Counted from the stretch's first letter, positions 33,235 to 42,755 are shown. The stretch is DNA of 64,000 bases from Oscillibacter sp. 1-3 (GCF_000403435.2 NZ_KE159710.1:310001-374000), one strand, 5' to 3'. Translations and numbers: made by a program. The notes: a model not told the origin generated them from the letters alone.

Positions 33235-33504
33235 ATGGATTATGATAAGTACTGCAAAAATCTGGCCGTCTTTGCGGGCGGCGTACTGTTCGGCTCCGCC
33301 GGAGTGCGGCTGCTGACCAGCCGGGACGCGAAAAAGGCGTATACCCACGCCACCGCCGCCGCTCTCCGGATGAAGGAGTCGGTGATGGAGACTGTGACCA
33401 CAGTGCAGGAAAATGCCGCCGACATCCTGGCCTCGGCCAAGGACATCAACGCCCGGCGGGCGGAGGCGGAGACAGCGGTGGAAGATACCTCTGACGAAAC
33501 CTGA
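33235..33504 (+). CDS. DUF6110-like small protein
   Basis: 89 aa. An N-terminal hydrophobic stretch (KNLAVFAGGVLFGSAGVRLL) is followed by a charged amphipathic helix rich in Ala, Thr and Glu. YtxH-like shape: one membrane anchor and a cytoplasmic tail. Start ATG 33235 has GGAGG 7 nt upstream. It lies between the 26-aa protein and the P-type ATPase gene and probably works with the pump. Family name given by resemblance, not certain. Confidence 0.7.
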   Translation: MDYDKYCKNLAVFAGGVLFGSAGVRLLTSRDAKKAYTHATAAALRMKESVMETVTTVQENAADILASAKDINARRAEAETAVEDTSDET

Positions 33505-33560
33505 TCCATACGACAGGGGGACTGCTCTGCGGCCCCCTGTCTCTACATTTGGAGGTCAAT

Positions 33561-35642
33561 ATGAAGTTTATCATCAAGCATGAGGCACAGGGCCGCATGC
33601 GGATACAGCTCGCTCAGCCGCGGATGTCTCTGGAGCAAGCCGATCTGCTGGAGCTGTATCTGCGGGGCCTGCCGCAGGTCACCCGCACCGCGGTCCATGA
33701 ACGAACCCGCTGCGCGATTGTGGAGTATCAGGGCCCAAGAGAGGACATCATTCCCGCTCTCAGCCGGTTCTCCTATCAAACAGAGGGCTTGAAAGAACAT
33801 CTCCCATCCCACAGCACCCGCGAAATTAACCGGGCCTATGAGGAAAAGCTGACGGGGATGATCGCACTCAAGGCCGCCGGCGCGCTATTTTTCCCCGCCC
33901 CCCTCCGGGCCGCCTACACCATTTGGAAGGCCCTTCCCTACCTGCTCCGCGGGGCAAAATGCCTTCTGCGGGGACAGCTGTATGTGGATGTGCTGGACGG
34001 GTTGTCCATCGGAATCTCACTGCTGCGAAAAGATTTTGCCACCGCCTCCTCGGTGCGCTTCCTGCTGGGACTGGGAGAGCTGCTGGAAGAGTGGACCCAC
34101 AAAAAGTCTGTCAGCGATCTGGCCCAGTGCATGTCCCTGAACATCGACCGCGTCTGGCTGAAAACGCCCCAGGGGGATGTGCTGACGCCGCTCTCGCAGA
34201 TTCAGACAGGCGACCGGATATGCGTCCGGCTGGGCGGCATGATCCCCCTGGACGGCGTGATCGCAGAGGGAGAGGTCATGGTCAATCAGGCGTCCCTCAC
34301 CGGGGAATCCGTCCCGGTGCCCAAGGGCGCGGGCATGACTGTCTATGCCGGGACCGTGGTAGAGGAGGGCGAGTGCGTCCTGCAGGTAGCCGGCCAGTCC
34401 GGCAGCAGCCGCTATGACAAGATCGTCGCCATGATCGAGCAGTCGGAGTTCCTGAAATCCACAGCGGAGAGCCGGGCGGCCAATCTGGCGGACCGGCTGG
34501 TACCCTATACTCTGACAGGCAGTATGCTCACCTGGCTGTTGACCGGAAATGTCACCCGGGCCCTTTCCGTCCTAATGGTGGACTTCTCCTGCGCCTTGAA
34601 GCTGGCTATGCCTCTGGCGGTCCTCTCCGCCATGCGGGAGGCCAGCGGCTTTCACATCACAGTAAAGGGCGGCAAATATCTGGAGGCTGTGGCCCAGGCG
34701 GATACCGTCGTCTTCGACAAGACCGGCACTCTGACCCACGCCTGCCCGGTGGTGGAGGCGGTCATCCCCTTCGGCGGGCAAAATGAGGCCGATATGCTCC
34801 GGGTGGCCGCCTGTCTGGAGGAGCACTTCCCTCACTCCATGGCCAACGCCGTGGTCCAGGCCGCCCGGGAGCGGGGGCTGTCCCACGAGGAGATGCACTC
34901 CGAGGTGGAGTATCTGGTGGCCCACGGCATTGCCAGCCGAATCAGCAGCAAGCGCGTTGTGATCGGCAGCGCCCACTTTGTTTTTGAGGACGAGGGGTGT
35001 GTTATTCCCGAGGGGGAACAAGTGCGCTACGACACCCTGCCGGAACACTATTCCCACCTGTATCTGGCCATTGGAGGCGTGTTGTCGGCGGTCATCTGTA
35101 TTTCTGATCCCCTGCGGGCAGAGGCCGGTCAGGTTATCCGCAGTCTGCGCAGCCTGGGTATCCGGCGGATTGTCATGCTCACCGGAGACAGCGAGCGCAC
35201 TGCCGCCGCCATTGCCGCCCAGGTAGGGGTGGACGAGTACCGCGCGGAAGTTCTGCCGGAGGACAAAGCCAGCTTTGTAGAGACGGAGCGGGCAAAGGGC
35301 CATACTGTAATCATGATCGGCGACGGCATCAACGATTCCCCTGCGCTGTCAAAAGCGAATATCGGCATTGCCATCAGCGACGGGGCGGCCATCGCACGGG
35401 AGATCGCGGATATAACCATTGCCGCGGACAGCCTCTACGAGTTGGTCAGTCTGCGTATGGCCGCTGAAAAGCTGATGAAACGCATCCGGTCCAACTACCG
35501 GTTTGTGATCGGCTTCAACAGCGGTTTGATTGCGCTGGGAGCGCTGGGTGTCATTCCGCCGGCCACGTCCGCCGCACTGCACAATCTGTCCACGCTGGCA
35601 ATTAGCCTGAGGAGCATGACAAATCTTCTGGAAGCAAAATAA
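33561..35642 (+). CDS. Heavy-metal P-type ATPase with atypical metal motif
   Basis: 693 aa. An N-terminal HMA-like domain (about 1-80) lacks the usual CxxC. After the first membrane helices come the actuator TGES, Asp386 in DKTGTLT, HSMA in place of the HP motif region, the GDGIND hinge, and final helices. The intramembrane motif that is CPC, SPC or TPC in most P1B pumps reads Ser343-Cys344-Ala345 in VDFSCALKLAMP: the proline is gone. Cargo could be Mn2+ or Fe2+, given the neighbouring DtxR regulator, but this is inferred. GGAGG precedes the ATG by 5 nt. Confidence 0.9.
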   Translation: MKFIIKHEAQGRMRIQLAQPRMSLEQADLLELYLRGLPQVTRTAVHERTRCAIVEYQGPREDIIPALSRFSYQTEGLKEHLPSHSTREINRAYEEKLTGMIALKAAGALFFPAPLRAAYTIWKALPYLLRGAKCLLRGQLYVDVLDGLSIGISLLRKDFATASSVRFLLGLGELLEEWTHKKSVSDLAQCMSLNIDRVWLKTPQGDVLTPLSQIQTGDRICVRLGGMIPLDGVIAEGEVMVNQASLTGESVPVPKGAGMTVYAGTVVEEGECVLQVAGQSGSSRYDKIVAMIEQSEFLKSTAESRAANLADRLVPYTLTGSMLTWLLTGNVTRALSVLMVDFSCALKLAMPLAVLSAMREASGFHITVKGGKYLEAVAQADTVVFDKTGTLTHACPVVEAVIPFGGQNEADMLRVAACLEEHFPHSMANAVVQAARERGLSHEEMHSEVEYLVAHGIASRISSKRVVIGSAHFVFEDEGCVIPEGEQVRYDTLPEHYSHLYLAIGGVLSAVICISDPLRAEAGQVIRSLRSLGIRRIVMLTGDSERTAAAIAAQVGVDEYRAEVLPEDKASFVETERAKGHTVIMIGDGINDSPALSKANIGIAISDGAAIAREIADITIAADSLYELVSLRMAAEKLMKRIRSNYRFVIGFNSGLIALGALGVIPPATSAALHNLSTLAISLRSMTNLLEAK

Positions 35643-35806
35643 AACAGGGGTATGCCGTTTTGACATAGGCGTCGCCAAAAATCCCTATTATCAGGGTAGA
35701 ATATCTAGGATTTTGGAGCCTCAAGAATATGACAGCACGAACTGCCGCCATGTAACCAATCAACAGATTTGCCCCCAATGCCGGTCAAAACTTCATATGC
35801 GCCAAG

Positions 35807-35838
35807 AAAACGGACATCAGAAGATGTCCGTTTTTTTC
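35807..35838 (+). terminator. Rho-independent terminator
   Basis: Stem AAAACGGACATC / GATGTCCGTTTT with a 4-nt loop and a run of seven T; ends the P-type ATPase transcript. Confidence 0.9.
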
Positions 35839-36507
35839 ATTCTACAGAAGGTGAGAAATTTTGAGCCATCCTGACCCCGCCTCTCCCATAAGACGAAGCA
35901 GGTCATCAAAAACGCGGGAGATCTCTGCCCTCGGTTATTGCCCGGCCCATGAAGGAACTGCGTCAGTCCGAGAAACCAAACAGAGGACACCATGATGCCT
36001 CCCCCGCCTCCGCTCCTGCACATCCTGATAAGCGGCTTGCACTCATCCAGCCATATGGGGGTATGGCATCCAGGAGAAAATCACCCGTGCCGCGTATGGA
36101 TCCCCAGAGGCTATCTGAAGGCAGCGAGGAGCTGCAGCCGAGTGCGCGTCACACCCGCACGGATACAAGTGATGTGGAATTTACGGAGACGACAGCCGTT
36201 TTATTGTTTGCCCGGATTGCAGGTAATAGAGAGCCACGCTGAATATCGAGATATTTGTGATTGTCTGAATCAATAGACCATTCTCATTTCAAATTGATAA
36301 TTTGCTGATTATCTTGCGATTGATAGAAACTTACTTGTGTTTTTTGCCGCCGCCGGATACACTTGACTTAACAAAGGCGGCCTCATACACGCAGCCGGCC
36401 ATGGCTTTGCTGCTGCGGGACTGCGGCCCGCATAATCGCGGACACCCGCCCAGAAGACCTTGAAACCACCAATAACCACCAAATGCTAAATGACGGAGGA
36501 TGAGACC
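35839..36507. other. Intergenic region, no gene recognised
   Basis: Roughly 670 bp. The left half is GC-rich and may be decayed coding DNA with no open family; the right end (36240-36340) is AT-rich with repeated TTGAT/ATCAA words, probably the promoter region of the aminotransferase operon. No clear -35/-10 pair. Confidence 0.4.
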
Positions 36508-37677
36508 ATGAGCTACTGCTTTGACCAGTTGAAAGACAGAAGGAATTCCGGCTGCACCAAGTGGAACGTCAAGGAAAATGAACTGCCGATGTCGATGGCA
36601 GACATGGACTTTGAAACCGCGCCTGAAATCAAGAAGGTCTTTGCCGACCGGATAGAGCACGGCGTGTTCGGCTATGCCGACTTGCCGGACACCTGGTATG
36701 ACGCCTATATTGATTGGTGGGCCGCACGTCATCAGTTCAACATCCAGCGGGACTGGCTGATATACAGCGCCGGTGTGATCCCCACCATTTCCAGCGTCAT
36801 CCGCAAACTGACCACCCCTGCCGAAAAGGTGGCGGTGCTGACACCCTCCTATAACATTTTTTATAATTCCATCCTCAATAACGGCCGTGTGGTGGCAGAA
36901 TGCCCGCTGTGCTGCCATGAAGGTACATATGACATTGATTTCGCCCTGCTGGAGGAAACGCTGTCCGATCCCCAAGTGTCCATTTTGGTACTGTGCAATC
37001 CCCACAATCCCGTGGGAAAGATCTGGGGGCGGGACACATTATTGCAGATTACCGCCCTGTGCCGCAAATACGGCGTGCTGGTGCTCTCTGATGAGATCCA
37101 CTGTGACCTGACAGACCCCGGTAAAGAATACATTCCCTATGCCAGCATTTCCCCTGATGCAGCGCAGATCAGCATCACCTGCGTGTCCCCCACCAAGGCC
37201 TTCAATCTGGCAGGCATCCAGAGCTCTGCCGTCATCGTACCCAACCCTGTCCTGCGTCATCGGGTATGGCGCGGCTTGAACACCGACGAAGTGGGCGAGG
37301 CCAGCATTCTGGGTGCTATTACCCCGAACGCGGCCTTCGGCCAGGGCGGCGCGTGGCTTGACGCGCTGCGGCAGTATGTGTTTGAAAACAAGTCCTACGT
37401 GCGGGATTATGTGGCCCGGCAAGTGAAAGAGGTGCGGATAACGCCCTCCGAGGCCACGTATCTTCTGTGGCTCGACTGCCGGGCCGTTTCCGAGCATTCC
37501 ACACCGCTGGCCGGCTTTCTAAAAGAGAATACCGGACTGATCCTTATCGACGGCGCCGGCTATGGCCAGGGCGGCGACGGCTTTCTGCGGATCAATCTGG
37601 CCTGTCCCCGCTGCACGGCGGAGGACGGTATGGAGCGTTTTGTCCGCGGCGTCTGGGCCTTCCTGGAGCAGAAATAG
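36508..37677 (+). CDS. patB: MalY/PatB family aminotransferase or C-S lyase
   Basis: 389 aa, fold type I PLP enzyme. It carries MSMADMDF near the N-terminus, the CNPHNPVGK segment, SDEIHCDL (Asp and His contacting PLP) and the Schiff-base Lys in SPTKAFNLAG. PatB/MalY proteins are cystathionine beta-lyases that release pyruvate, ammonia and a thiol; others are aminotransferases. It is followed by RidA and a four-subunit oxidoreductase. That fits a lyase: its enamine product is cleared by RidA and the pyruvate is oxidised. ATG has GGAGG upstream. Confidence 0.88.
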   Translation: MSYCFDQLKDRRNSGCTKWNVKENELPMSMADMDFETAPEIKKVFADRIEHGVFGYADLPDTWYDAYIDWWAARHQFNIQRDWLIYSAGVIPTISSVIRKLTTPAEKVAVLTPSYNIFYNSILNNGRVVAECPLCCHEGTYDIDFALLEETLSDPQVSILVLCNPHNPVGKIWGRDTLLQITALCRKYGVLVLSDEIHCDLTDPGKEYIPYASISPDAAQISITCVSPTKAFNLAGIQSSAVIVPNPVLRHRVWRGLNTDEVGEASILGAITPNAAFGQGGAWLDALRQYVFENKSYVRDYVARQVKEVRITPSEATYLLWLDCRAVSEHSTPLAGFLKENTGLILIDGAGYGQGGDGFLRINLACPRCTAEDGMERFVRGVWAFLEQK

Positions 37678-37801
37678 CCTCTTCGGTTTTGAAAACCGTC
37701 TGTCCGACAGCGCAGCGCGTTTGGACGCCGGCGCCCCCATATGGCCGGCGATGGCGTTCAGGCCAATCGGTCCATTATCATAAACAATAGGAGGATTTAA
37801 T

Positions 37802-38188
37802 ATGAAAACAGTATTTACTCCCAAGGCTCCCGCGGCTATCGGGCCCTATTCTCAGGCAATTGGGACCGGTGATTTCCTTTTCATATCCGGGCAGACCGGC
37901 CTAGTGCCCGGCACCGGAGAAGTCTCCGGCAATACCGTTGACGCCCAGGCGGAACAGTGCTGCCAGAATGTGCAGGCAATCCTGGAGGCCAACGGCATGG
38001 GATTTGAAAATGTGGTTAAAACCACTTGTTTTCTGGCTGATATGGCGGACTTTTCGGCGTTCAACGCCGTGTACGAAAAGCACTTTGTCAGTAAGCCCGC
38101 CCGGTCCTGTGTGGCGGTGCGGGAGCTGCCGAAAAAACTGTTATGCGAAATTGAGGTCATTGCTGTTAAGGATGAAACGCTTCGATGA
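37802..38188 (+). CDS. ridA: RidA (enamine/imine deaminase), copy 1
   Basis: 128 aa. RidA/YjgF fold with GPYSQAI, FISGQTGLVPGTGE, the key Arg in ARSCVAV and Glu in CEIEVIAV. RidA hydrolyses reactive 2-aminoacrylate and similar enamines to 2-ketoacids and ammonia. AGGAGG lies upstream of the ATG. It stands between the PatB-type lyase and porCDAB, where it would turn enamine product into ketoacid. The left por arm begins nine bases before its stop codon. Confidence 0.92.
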   Translation: MKTVFTPKAPAAIGPYSQAIGTGDFLFISGQTGLVPGTGEVSGNTVDAQAEQCCQNVQAILEANGMGFENVVKTTCFLADMADFSAFNAVYEKHFVSKPARSCVAVRELPKKLLCEIEVIAVKDETLR

Positions 38189-38201
38189 AAGGAGAAAGCG
38201 C

Positions 38202-38780
38202 ATGAAAGACATAGTAGAAATCCGGTGGCATGGCCGAGGAGGGCAGGGAGCAAAGACGGCGTCCCTGCTGCTGGCGGATGCCGCGTTCAACACGGGGAAA
38301 TACGTCCAGGGCTTCCCGGAGTACGGCCCGGAGCGGATGGGAGCGCCCATCACCGCCTATAACCGCATCAGCGCTGAGCGGAGCACAGTCCACTCCAATA
38401 TCTACGAGCCGGATTATGTGGTCGTCGTGGACGAGACCCTGATCTCCGCGGTGGACGTAACAGCCGGCCTCAAAAAAGAGGGCGCCGTCCTCATCAACTC
38501 CAGCAAATCCCCGGAAGAGCTGCGGCCCCTGCTCGAGGGCTACGAGGGCCGGGTCTGCACCATCGACGCCGGCAGGATTTCCGAGGAGGAGCTGGGAAAG
38601 AACTTCCCCAACACCCCCATGCTGGCGGCGATTGTCAAGGTCAGCGGGGTGGTGGACGCCGAACAGTTCGTCAAGGATATGGAGGCGTCTTTCAAGCACA
38701 AGTTCGCCGCCAAGCCCCAGGTCATCGAGGGGAATATGCGGGCGCTCAAACGTTCGATGGAGGAGGTCAAGGAAGGATGA
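38202..38780 (+). CDS. porC: 2-oxoacid:ferredoxin oxidoreductase gamma subunit, copy 1
   Basis: 192 aa. Typical gamma subunit (EIRWHGRGGQGAKTAS, FPEYGPERMGAP, GVVDAEQFV). It helps bind CoA in pyruvate- or branched-chain-ketoacid:ferredoxin oxidoreductase. The start follows AAAGGAG and the last codons overlap porD. It differs from the second copy (44273-44851) by one silent base. It is in the operon of patB and ridA. Confidence 0.93.
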   Translation: MKDIVEIRWHGRGGQGAKTASLLLADAAFNTGKYVQGFPEYGPERMGAPITAYNRISAERSTVHSNIYEPDYVVVVDETLISAVDVTAGLKKEGAVLINSSKSPEELRPLLEGYEGRVCTIDAGRISEEELGKNFPNTPMLAAIVKVSGVVDAEQFVKDMEASFKHKFAAKPQVIEGNMRALKRSMEEVKEG

Positions 38781-39085
38781 GCCATTCAGCGAAGGAAATG
38801 ACCCCGCAGGTCACGTGGAAGGACATCACCCCCGGCGGCGCCATCTTTGAGGGCGGCACGTCCCAGGCCGTGGAGACCGGCGACTGGCGGACCGTGAAGC
38901 CGGTGCTGGATAAGGACAAGTGCAGACAGTGCCTGCTGTGCGCGCCGGTGTGCCCGGATATGTCCATCCCCGTGGGCGGGGACGGCAAGCGCCAGGACTT
39001 CAATTACTTTTTCTGCAAGGGCTGCGGCATCTGCGCCAATGTCTGCCCCTTCGGGGCCATCGCCATGGTCAAGGCCGAGAAGTAA
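38777..39085 (+). CDS. porD: 2-oxoacid:ferredoxin oxidoreductase delta (ferredoxin) subunit, copy 1
   Basis: 102 aa. It contains two 4Fe-4S motifs, CRQCLLCAPVCP and CKGCGICANVCP, which pass electrons from the thiamine centre to free ferredoxin. It overlaps porC by 4 nt (ATGA) and precedes porA by 16 nt. Identical protein at 43968-44276. Confidence 0.94.
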   Translation: MSHSAKEMTPQVTWKDITPGGAIFEGGTSQAVETGDWRTVKPVLDKDKCRQCLLCAPVCPDMSIPVGGDGKRQDFNYFFCKGCGICANVCPFGAIAMVKAEK

Positions 39086-39101
39086 GGAGGGGTAAGGAGA
39101 A

Positions 39102-40280
39102 ATGAGTATCAGAGAAAGACTGTCCGGCAACGAGGCCGTAGCCTACGCGATGAAGCAGATCAACCCCGGCGTCATGGGCGCGTATCCCATCACGCCCAGC
39201 ACCGAGATTCCCCAGTACTTCTCCGCTTACGTGGACAACGGGGAGGTAGACACAGAATTCATCGCCGTGGAGTCCGAGCACAGCGCCATGTCCACCTGCA
39301 TCGGCGCGGAGGCGGCGGGCTGCCGGGCAATTTCCGCCACCAGCTCCTGCGGCCTCATCTACATGGCCGAGATGCTGTATGTGGCGGCCAGCGACCGCCT
39401 TCCCATCACTCTGGCGGTTTCCTGCCGGGCCCTCAGCGGCCCCATCAACATCAACAACGACCACTCCGACGCCATGGCGGTGCGGGACTCCGGCTGGCTG
39501 ATGCTGTTTGCCGAGACGAACCAGGAGGCTTACGACAATTACCTCCAGGCCATGCGCATCGGCGAGGCGGTGAGCCTGCCCATCATGATCTGCCAGGACG
39601 GCTTCATCACCTCCCACGCCATCGAGAACATCGAGCTGGAGGAGACGGAGGCGGTGCGGAAGTTCGTGGGCGAGTACAAGCCGGCACACTTCCTGCTGAA
39701 CAAGGACGAGCCCATGGCCGTGGGTCCCTACTCCACGCCCGTTTACTATATGGAGACCAAGCGCCAGCAGGCCCAGGCCATGCTGGACGCCAAGAAGGTC
39801 ATTAAAGACGTGGCCGACGAATTCGCCGCCTGGACAGGCCGTCAGTACGGGCTCATCGAGACCTGCGAAATGGACGATGCGGAGACGGCGATCATCATCA
39901 TCGGCTCCTCTGCCGGCACGGCCCGGGAGACCATCAAGCAGCTCCGCGCTCAGGGTAAGAAGGTCGGTATGATTAAAATCCGCTCCTTCCGTCCCTTCCC
40001 GGCCGAGGAAATCGCCGAGGCGCTGAAAAACGTGAAGGCCTTCGCCGCCATGGACAAGGACGACAGCTTCAACGCCCACTGCGGCCCCATCTTCGCGGAA
40101 ACCTGCGCGGGGCTGTACGCCAATGGAATCAGCGGCCCCAAGGGCATCAGCTATATCTACGGCCTGGGCGGCCGGGACGTGCGCGTGGAGAGCATCCGGC
40201 ACGTGTTCGCGGACCTGGAGAAGATTGCCCAGACCGGCGAGGCGGGCGAGACGTACCGCTATCTGGACGTGCGCGAGTAA
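39102..40280 (+). CDS. porA: 2-oxoacid:ferredoxin oxidoreductase alpha subunit, copy 1
   Basis: 392 aa. Alpha subunit with GNEAVAYAMKQINPG, YPITPSTEIPQYFSAY and ATSSCGLIYMAEMLY; it forms the substrate and ThDP site with beta. GGAGGGG lies upstream. Pyruvate is the default substrate, but branched-chain or other ketoacids cannot be excluded from sequence. Identical protein at 42773-43951. Confidence 0.94.
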   Translation: MSIRERLSGNEAVAYAMKQINPGVMGAYPITPSTEIPQYFSAYVDNGEVDTEFIAVESEHSAMSTCIGAEAAGCRAISATSSCGLIYMAEMLYVAASDRLPITLAVSCRALSGPININNDHSDAMAVRDSGWLMLFAETNQEAYDNYLQAMRIGEAVSLPIMICQDGFITSHAIENIELEETEAVRKFVGEYKPAHFLLNKDEPMAVGPYSTPVYYMETKRQQAQAMLDAKKVIKDVADEFAAWTGRQYGLIETCEMDDAETAIIIIGSSAGTARETIKQLRAQGKKVGMIKIRSFRPFPAEEIAEALKNVKAFAAMDKDDSFNAHCGPIFAETCAGLYANGISGPKGISYIYGLGGRDVRVESIRHVFADLEKIAQTGEAGETYRYLDVRE

Positions 40281-40297
40281 AGGAGGGAACCGTCAAA

Positions 40298-41230
40298 ATG
40301 GCCTATAATCTGAAAGAAAATGTCATGAAAGAGGACCGCTTTACCGGCGGTCACCGGATGTGCGCGGGCTGCGGCTGCCCTATCGCGGTGCGGACGGTGC
40401 TGCGGGCGCTAGAGCCGGAGGACCACGCGGTGGTCTGCTCCGCCACCTGCTGCCTGGAGGTCTCCTCCTTCATGTATCCCTATACGTCTTATAAAGACAG
40501 CTTCATTCACAACGCCTTCGAGAACGCGGCGGCGACCCTGAGCGGCGTGGAAACCGCTTACCACGCCATGAAGAAGCGGGGCAAGATCGACAGCACCTAC
40601 AAATTCATCGCCTTCGGCGGCGACGGCGGAACCTACGACATCGGCTTCCAGAGCCTCAGCGGCGCCATGGAGCGGGGACACGACATGGTGTATGTCTGTT
40701 ACGACAACGAGGCGTACATGAATACCGGCATTCAGCGCTCCAGCTCCACGCCGAAGTTTGCCGACACCACCACCACTCCGGTGGGGAAGGCAGTCCCCGG
40801 CAAGCCCCAGCAGAAGAAGAACCTGACGAAAATCATGGTGGCCCACGGGATTCCCTATGTTGCCCAGACCACCTTCATTGGGAACTTCAAGGACATCACG
40901 GAGAAGTCCCGCAAGGCGGTCTATACCCCCGGCGCGGCGTTTTTGAACGTCATGGCCCCCTGTCCCCGGGGCTGGCGGTATCCCAGCGAGAAGCTGATGG
41001 AGATCACCAAGCTGGCCGTTGAGACCTGCGTGTGGCCGCTGTATGAGGTGATCGAGGGCAGGTACATCCTCAGCTACAAGCCGAAGAACAAGCTCCCTGT
41101 CACGGAGTATCTAAAGGTTCAGGGCCGCTTCGCCCATATGTTTAATCCCGGTAATGAGTGGATGATTGAGGAGGTCCAAAAAGAAGTCGACAAAAACTGG
41201 GAGGACCTTCTCAAGCTCTGCGAGTTATAA
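40298..41230 (+). CDS. porB: 2-oxoacid:ferredoxin oxidoreductase beta subunit, copy 1
   Basis: 310 aa. Beta subunit: CAGCGCPIAVR supplies ligands of the proximal 4Fe-4S cluster, GGDGGTYDIGFQSLSGAMERG is the ThDP-Mg2+ motif, and CYDNEAYMNTGIQRSS follows. GGAGG lies upstream. It catalyses ketoacid decarboxylation to acyl-CoA with ferredoxin reduction. It is last of the unit and is followed by the hairpin at 41263-41293. Identical protein at 41823-42755. Confidence 0.94.
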   Translation: MAYNLKENVMKEDRFTGGHRMCAGCGCPIAVRTVLRALEPEDHAVVCSATCCLEVSSFMYPYTSYKDSFIHNAFENAAATLSGVETAYHAMKKRGKIDSTYKFIAFGGDGGTYDIGFQSLSGAMERGHDMVYVCYDNEAYMNTGIQRSSSTPKFADTTTTPVGKAVPGKPQQKKNLTKIMVAHGIPYVAQTTFIGNFKDITEKSRKAVYTPGAAFLNVMAPCPRGWRYPSEKLMEITKLAVETCVWPLYEVIEGRYILSYKPKNKLPVTEYLKVQGRFAHMFNPGNEWMIEEVQKEVDKNWEDLLKLCEL

Positions 41231-41262
41231 ATCTGCTTACCTTCTATTCTCTCTAAAAGGCT

Positions 41263-41293
41263 GCCAGGGTCTCGGATCTTCCGGGGCCCTGGC
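41263..41293 (+). terminator. Hairpin at the end of por copy 1
   Basis: 14-bp stem (outer GCCAGGG/CCCTGGC, inner CGGA/TCCG joined by G-U pairs), 3-nt loop, then GGTCGTTAT. Terminator-like with a weak T-run. The mirror copy is at 41760-41790. The inverted repeat ends 9 bp beyond it. Confidence 0.55.
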
Positions 41294-41302
41294 GGTCGTT
41301 AT

Positions 41303-41750
41303 GGACCCGTCTAGGCGGCAATTGTTCCATAGGCGGCTGTTTATCCGGAAGTGGGTATATCCCCAACTGGTGTTTTGACGGATCAGCGACCAGGAAATGC
41401 AAGCGCGGCGGCATTGCTGCCGCTAAAATTGGCAGGTAATATCCTTTTTCTCCACACTCTGTGGCGAAGGGCCTGTAATTAGCGAGACCATCGAGAAAAG
41501 CAACCCCGGATTCGACTTCTTCTTTGAGAAAGACGAGGATACCCAAACCACGCAGCACACGCATTTTCCTTGACAAAACCAGCTTTTTCTCTGGCTAAAA
41601 TACCAGGTACAGACATCTATTTCTTTCGCTCTGTTTCCTGAAAATCAACCCCATTGAAAATTTCAGGATCTGGCTCAAACATTTTTTGTGTTAAATCCTT
41701 CCGGCCGCCTGTTCTCTTACGGTGACGATATTATGGAAAGCTTTGGAGAT
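41303..41750. other. 448-bp unique centre of the inverted duplication
   Basis: No transposase, integrase or recombination site seen. A plus-strand frame ending at about 41573 (...GPVISETIEKSNPGFDFFFE...) and a minus-strand frame (41253-41576) are both open; neither has a start signal or known family. Looks like a decayed gene remnant. Confidence 0.4.
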
Positions 41751-41759
41751 ATAACGACC

Positions 41760-41790
41760 GCCAGGGCCCCGGAAGATCCGAGACCCTGGC
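41760..41790 (-). terminator. Hairpin at the end of por copy 2
   Basis: Mirror copy of the 14-bp stem at 41263-41293, at the end of the minus-strand por transcript. Confidence 0.55.
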
Positions 41791-41822
41791 AGCCTTTTAG
41801 AGAGAATAGAAGGTAAGCAGAT

Positions 41823-42755
41823 TTATAACTCGCAGAGCTTGAGAAGGTCCTCCCAGTTTTTGTCGACTTCTTTTTGGACCTCCTCAATCATCCACTCATT
41901 ACCGGGATTAAACATATGGGCGAAGCGGCCCTGAACCTTTAGATACTCCGTGACAGGGAGCTTGTTCTTCGGCTTGTAGCTGAGGATGTACCTGCCCTCG
42001 ATCACCTCATACAGCGGCCACACGCAGGTCTCAACGGCCAGCTTGGTGATCTCCATCAGCTTCTCGCTGGGATACCGCCAGCCCCGGGGACAGGGGGCCA
42101 TGACGTTCAAAAACGCCGCGCCGGGGGTATAGACCGCCTTGCGGGACTTCTCCGTGATGTCCTTGAAGTTCCCAATGAAGGTGGTCTGGGCAACATAGGG
42201 AATCCCGTGGGCCACCATGATTTTCGTCAGGTTCTTCTTCTGCTGGGGCTTGCCGGGGACTGCCTTCCCCACCGGAGTGGTGGTGGTGTCGGCAAACTTC
42301 GGCGTGGAGCTGGAGCGCTGAATGCCGGTATTCATGTACGCCTCGTTGTCGTAACAGACATACACCATGTCGTGTCCCCGCTCCATGGCGCCGCTGAGGC
42401 TCTGGAAGCCGATGTCGTAGGTTCCGCCGTCGCCGCCGAAGGCGATGAATTTGTAGGTGCTGTCGATCTTGCCCCGCTTCTTCATGGCGTGGTAAGCGGT
42501 TTCCACGCCGCTCAGGGTCGCCGCCGCGTTCTCGAAGGCGTTGTGAATGAAGCTGTCTTTATAAGACGTATAGGGATACATGAAGGAGGAGACCTCCAGG
42601 CAGCAGGTGGCGGAGCAGACCACCGCGTGGTCCTCCGGCTCTAGCGCCCGCAGCACCGTCCGCACCGCGATAGGGCAGCCGCAGCCCGCGCACATCCGGT
42701 GACCGCCGGTAAAGCGGTCCTCTTTCATGACATTTTCTTTCAGATTATAGGCCAT
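41823..42755 (-). CDS. porB: 2-oxoacid:ferredoxin oxidoreductase beta subunit, copy 2
   Basis: 310 aa, identical in protein to 40298-41230 (same cluster-binding CAGCGC and ThDP motif GDGGTYD). This copy is transcribed leftward at the end of the DUF1904-aconitase X-RidA operon, so it is expressed under different control from copy 1. Confidence 0.94.
   Translation of the reverse strand: MAYNLKENVMKEDRFTGGHRMCAGCGCPIAVRTVLRALEPEDHAVVCSATCCLEVSSFMYPYTSYKDSFIHNAFENAAATLSGVETAYHAMKKRGKIDSTYKFIAFGGDGGTYDIGFQSLSGAMERGHDMVYVCYDNEAYMNTGIQRSSSTPKFADTTTTPVGKAVPGKPQQKKNLTKIMVAHGIPYVAQTTFIGNFKDITEKSRKAVYTPGAAFLNVMAPCPRGWRYPSEKLMEITKLAVETCVWPLYEVIEGRYILSYKPKNKLPVTEYLKVQGRFAHMFNPGNEWMIEEVQKEVDKNWEDLLKLCEL

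Larger units (their letters stand above)
38179..41302. repeat. Inverted duplication, left arm (3,124 bp)
   Basis: Matches 41751-44874 as reverse complement over the full length without a gap; positions sum to 83,053 throughout. One difference seen (C at 38456 against the complement of A at 44597), a silent GAC/GAT in porC. The arm runs from just before the porC ribosome site to just past the hairpin after porB: exactly one operon unit. Confidence 0.93.

Noticed and set aside
39069..40202. 377-codon antisense frame in porA (mirrored at 42851-43984)
   Set aside because: Shadow of porA; His/Gly-rich and without signals. It appears twice only because por is duplicated.
41303..41750. A transposon or integron as the centre of the por inverted repeat
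   Set aside because: No transposase, recombinase, terminal repeats or target duplication; the arms end in host genes.
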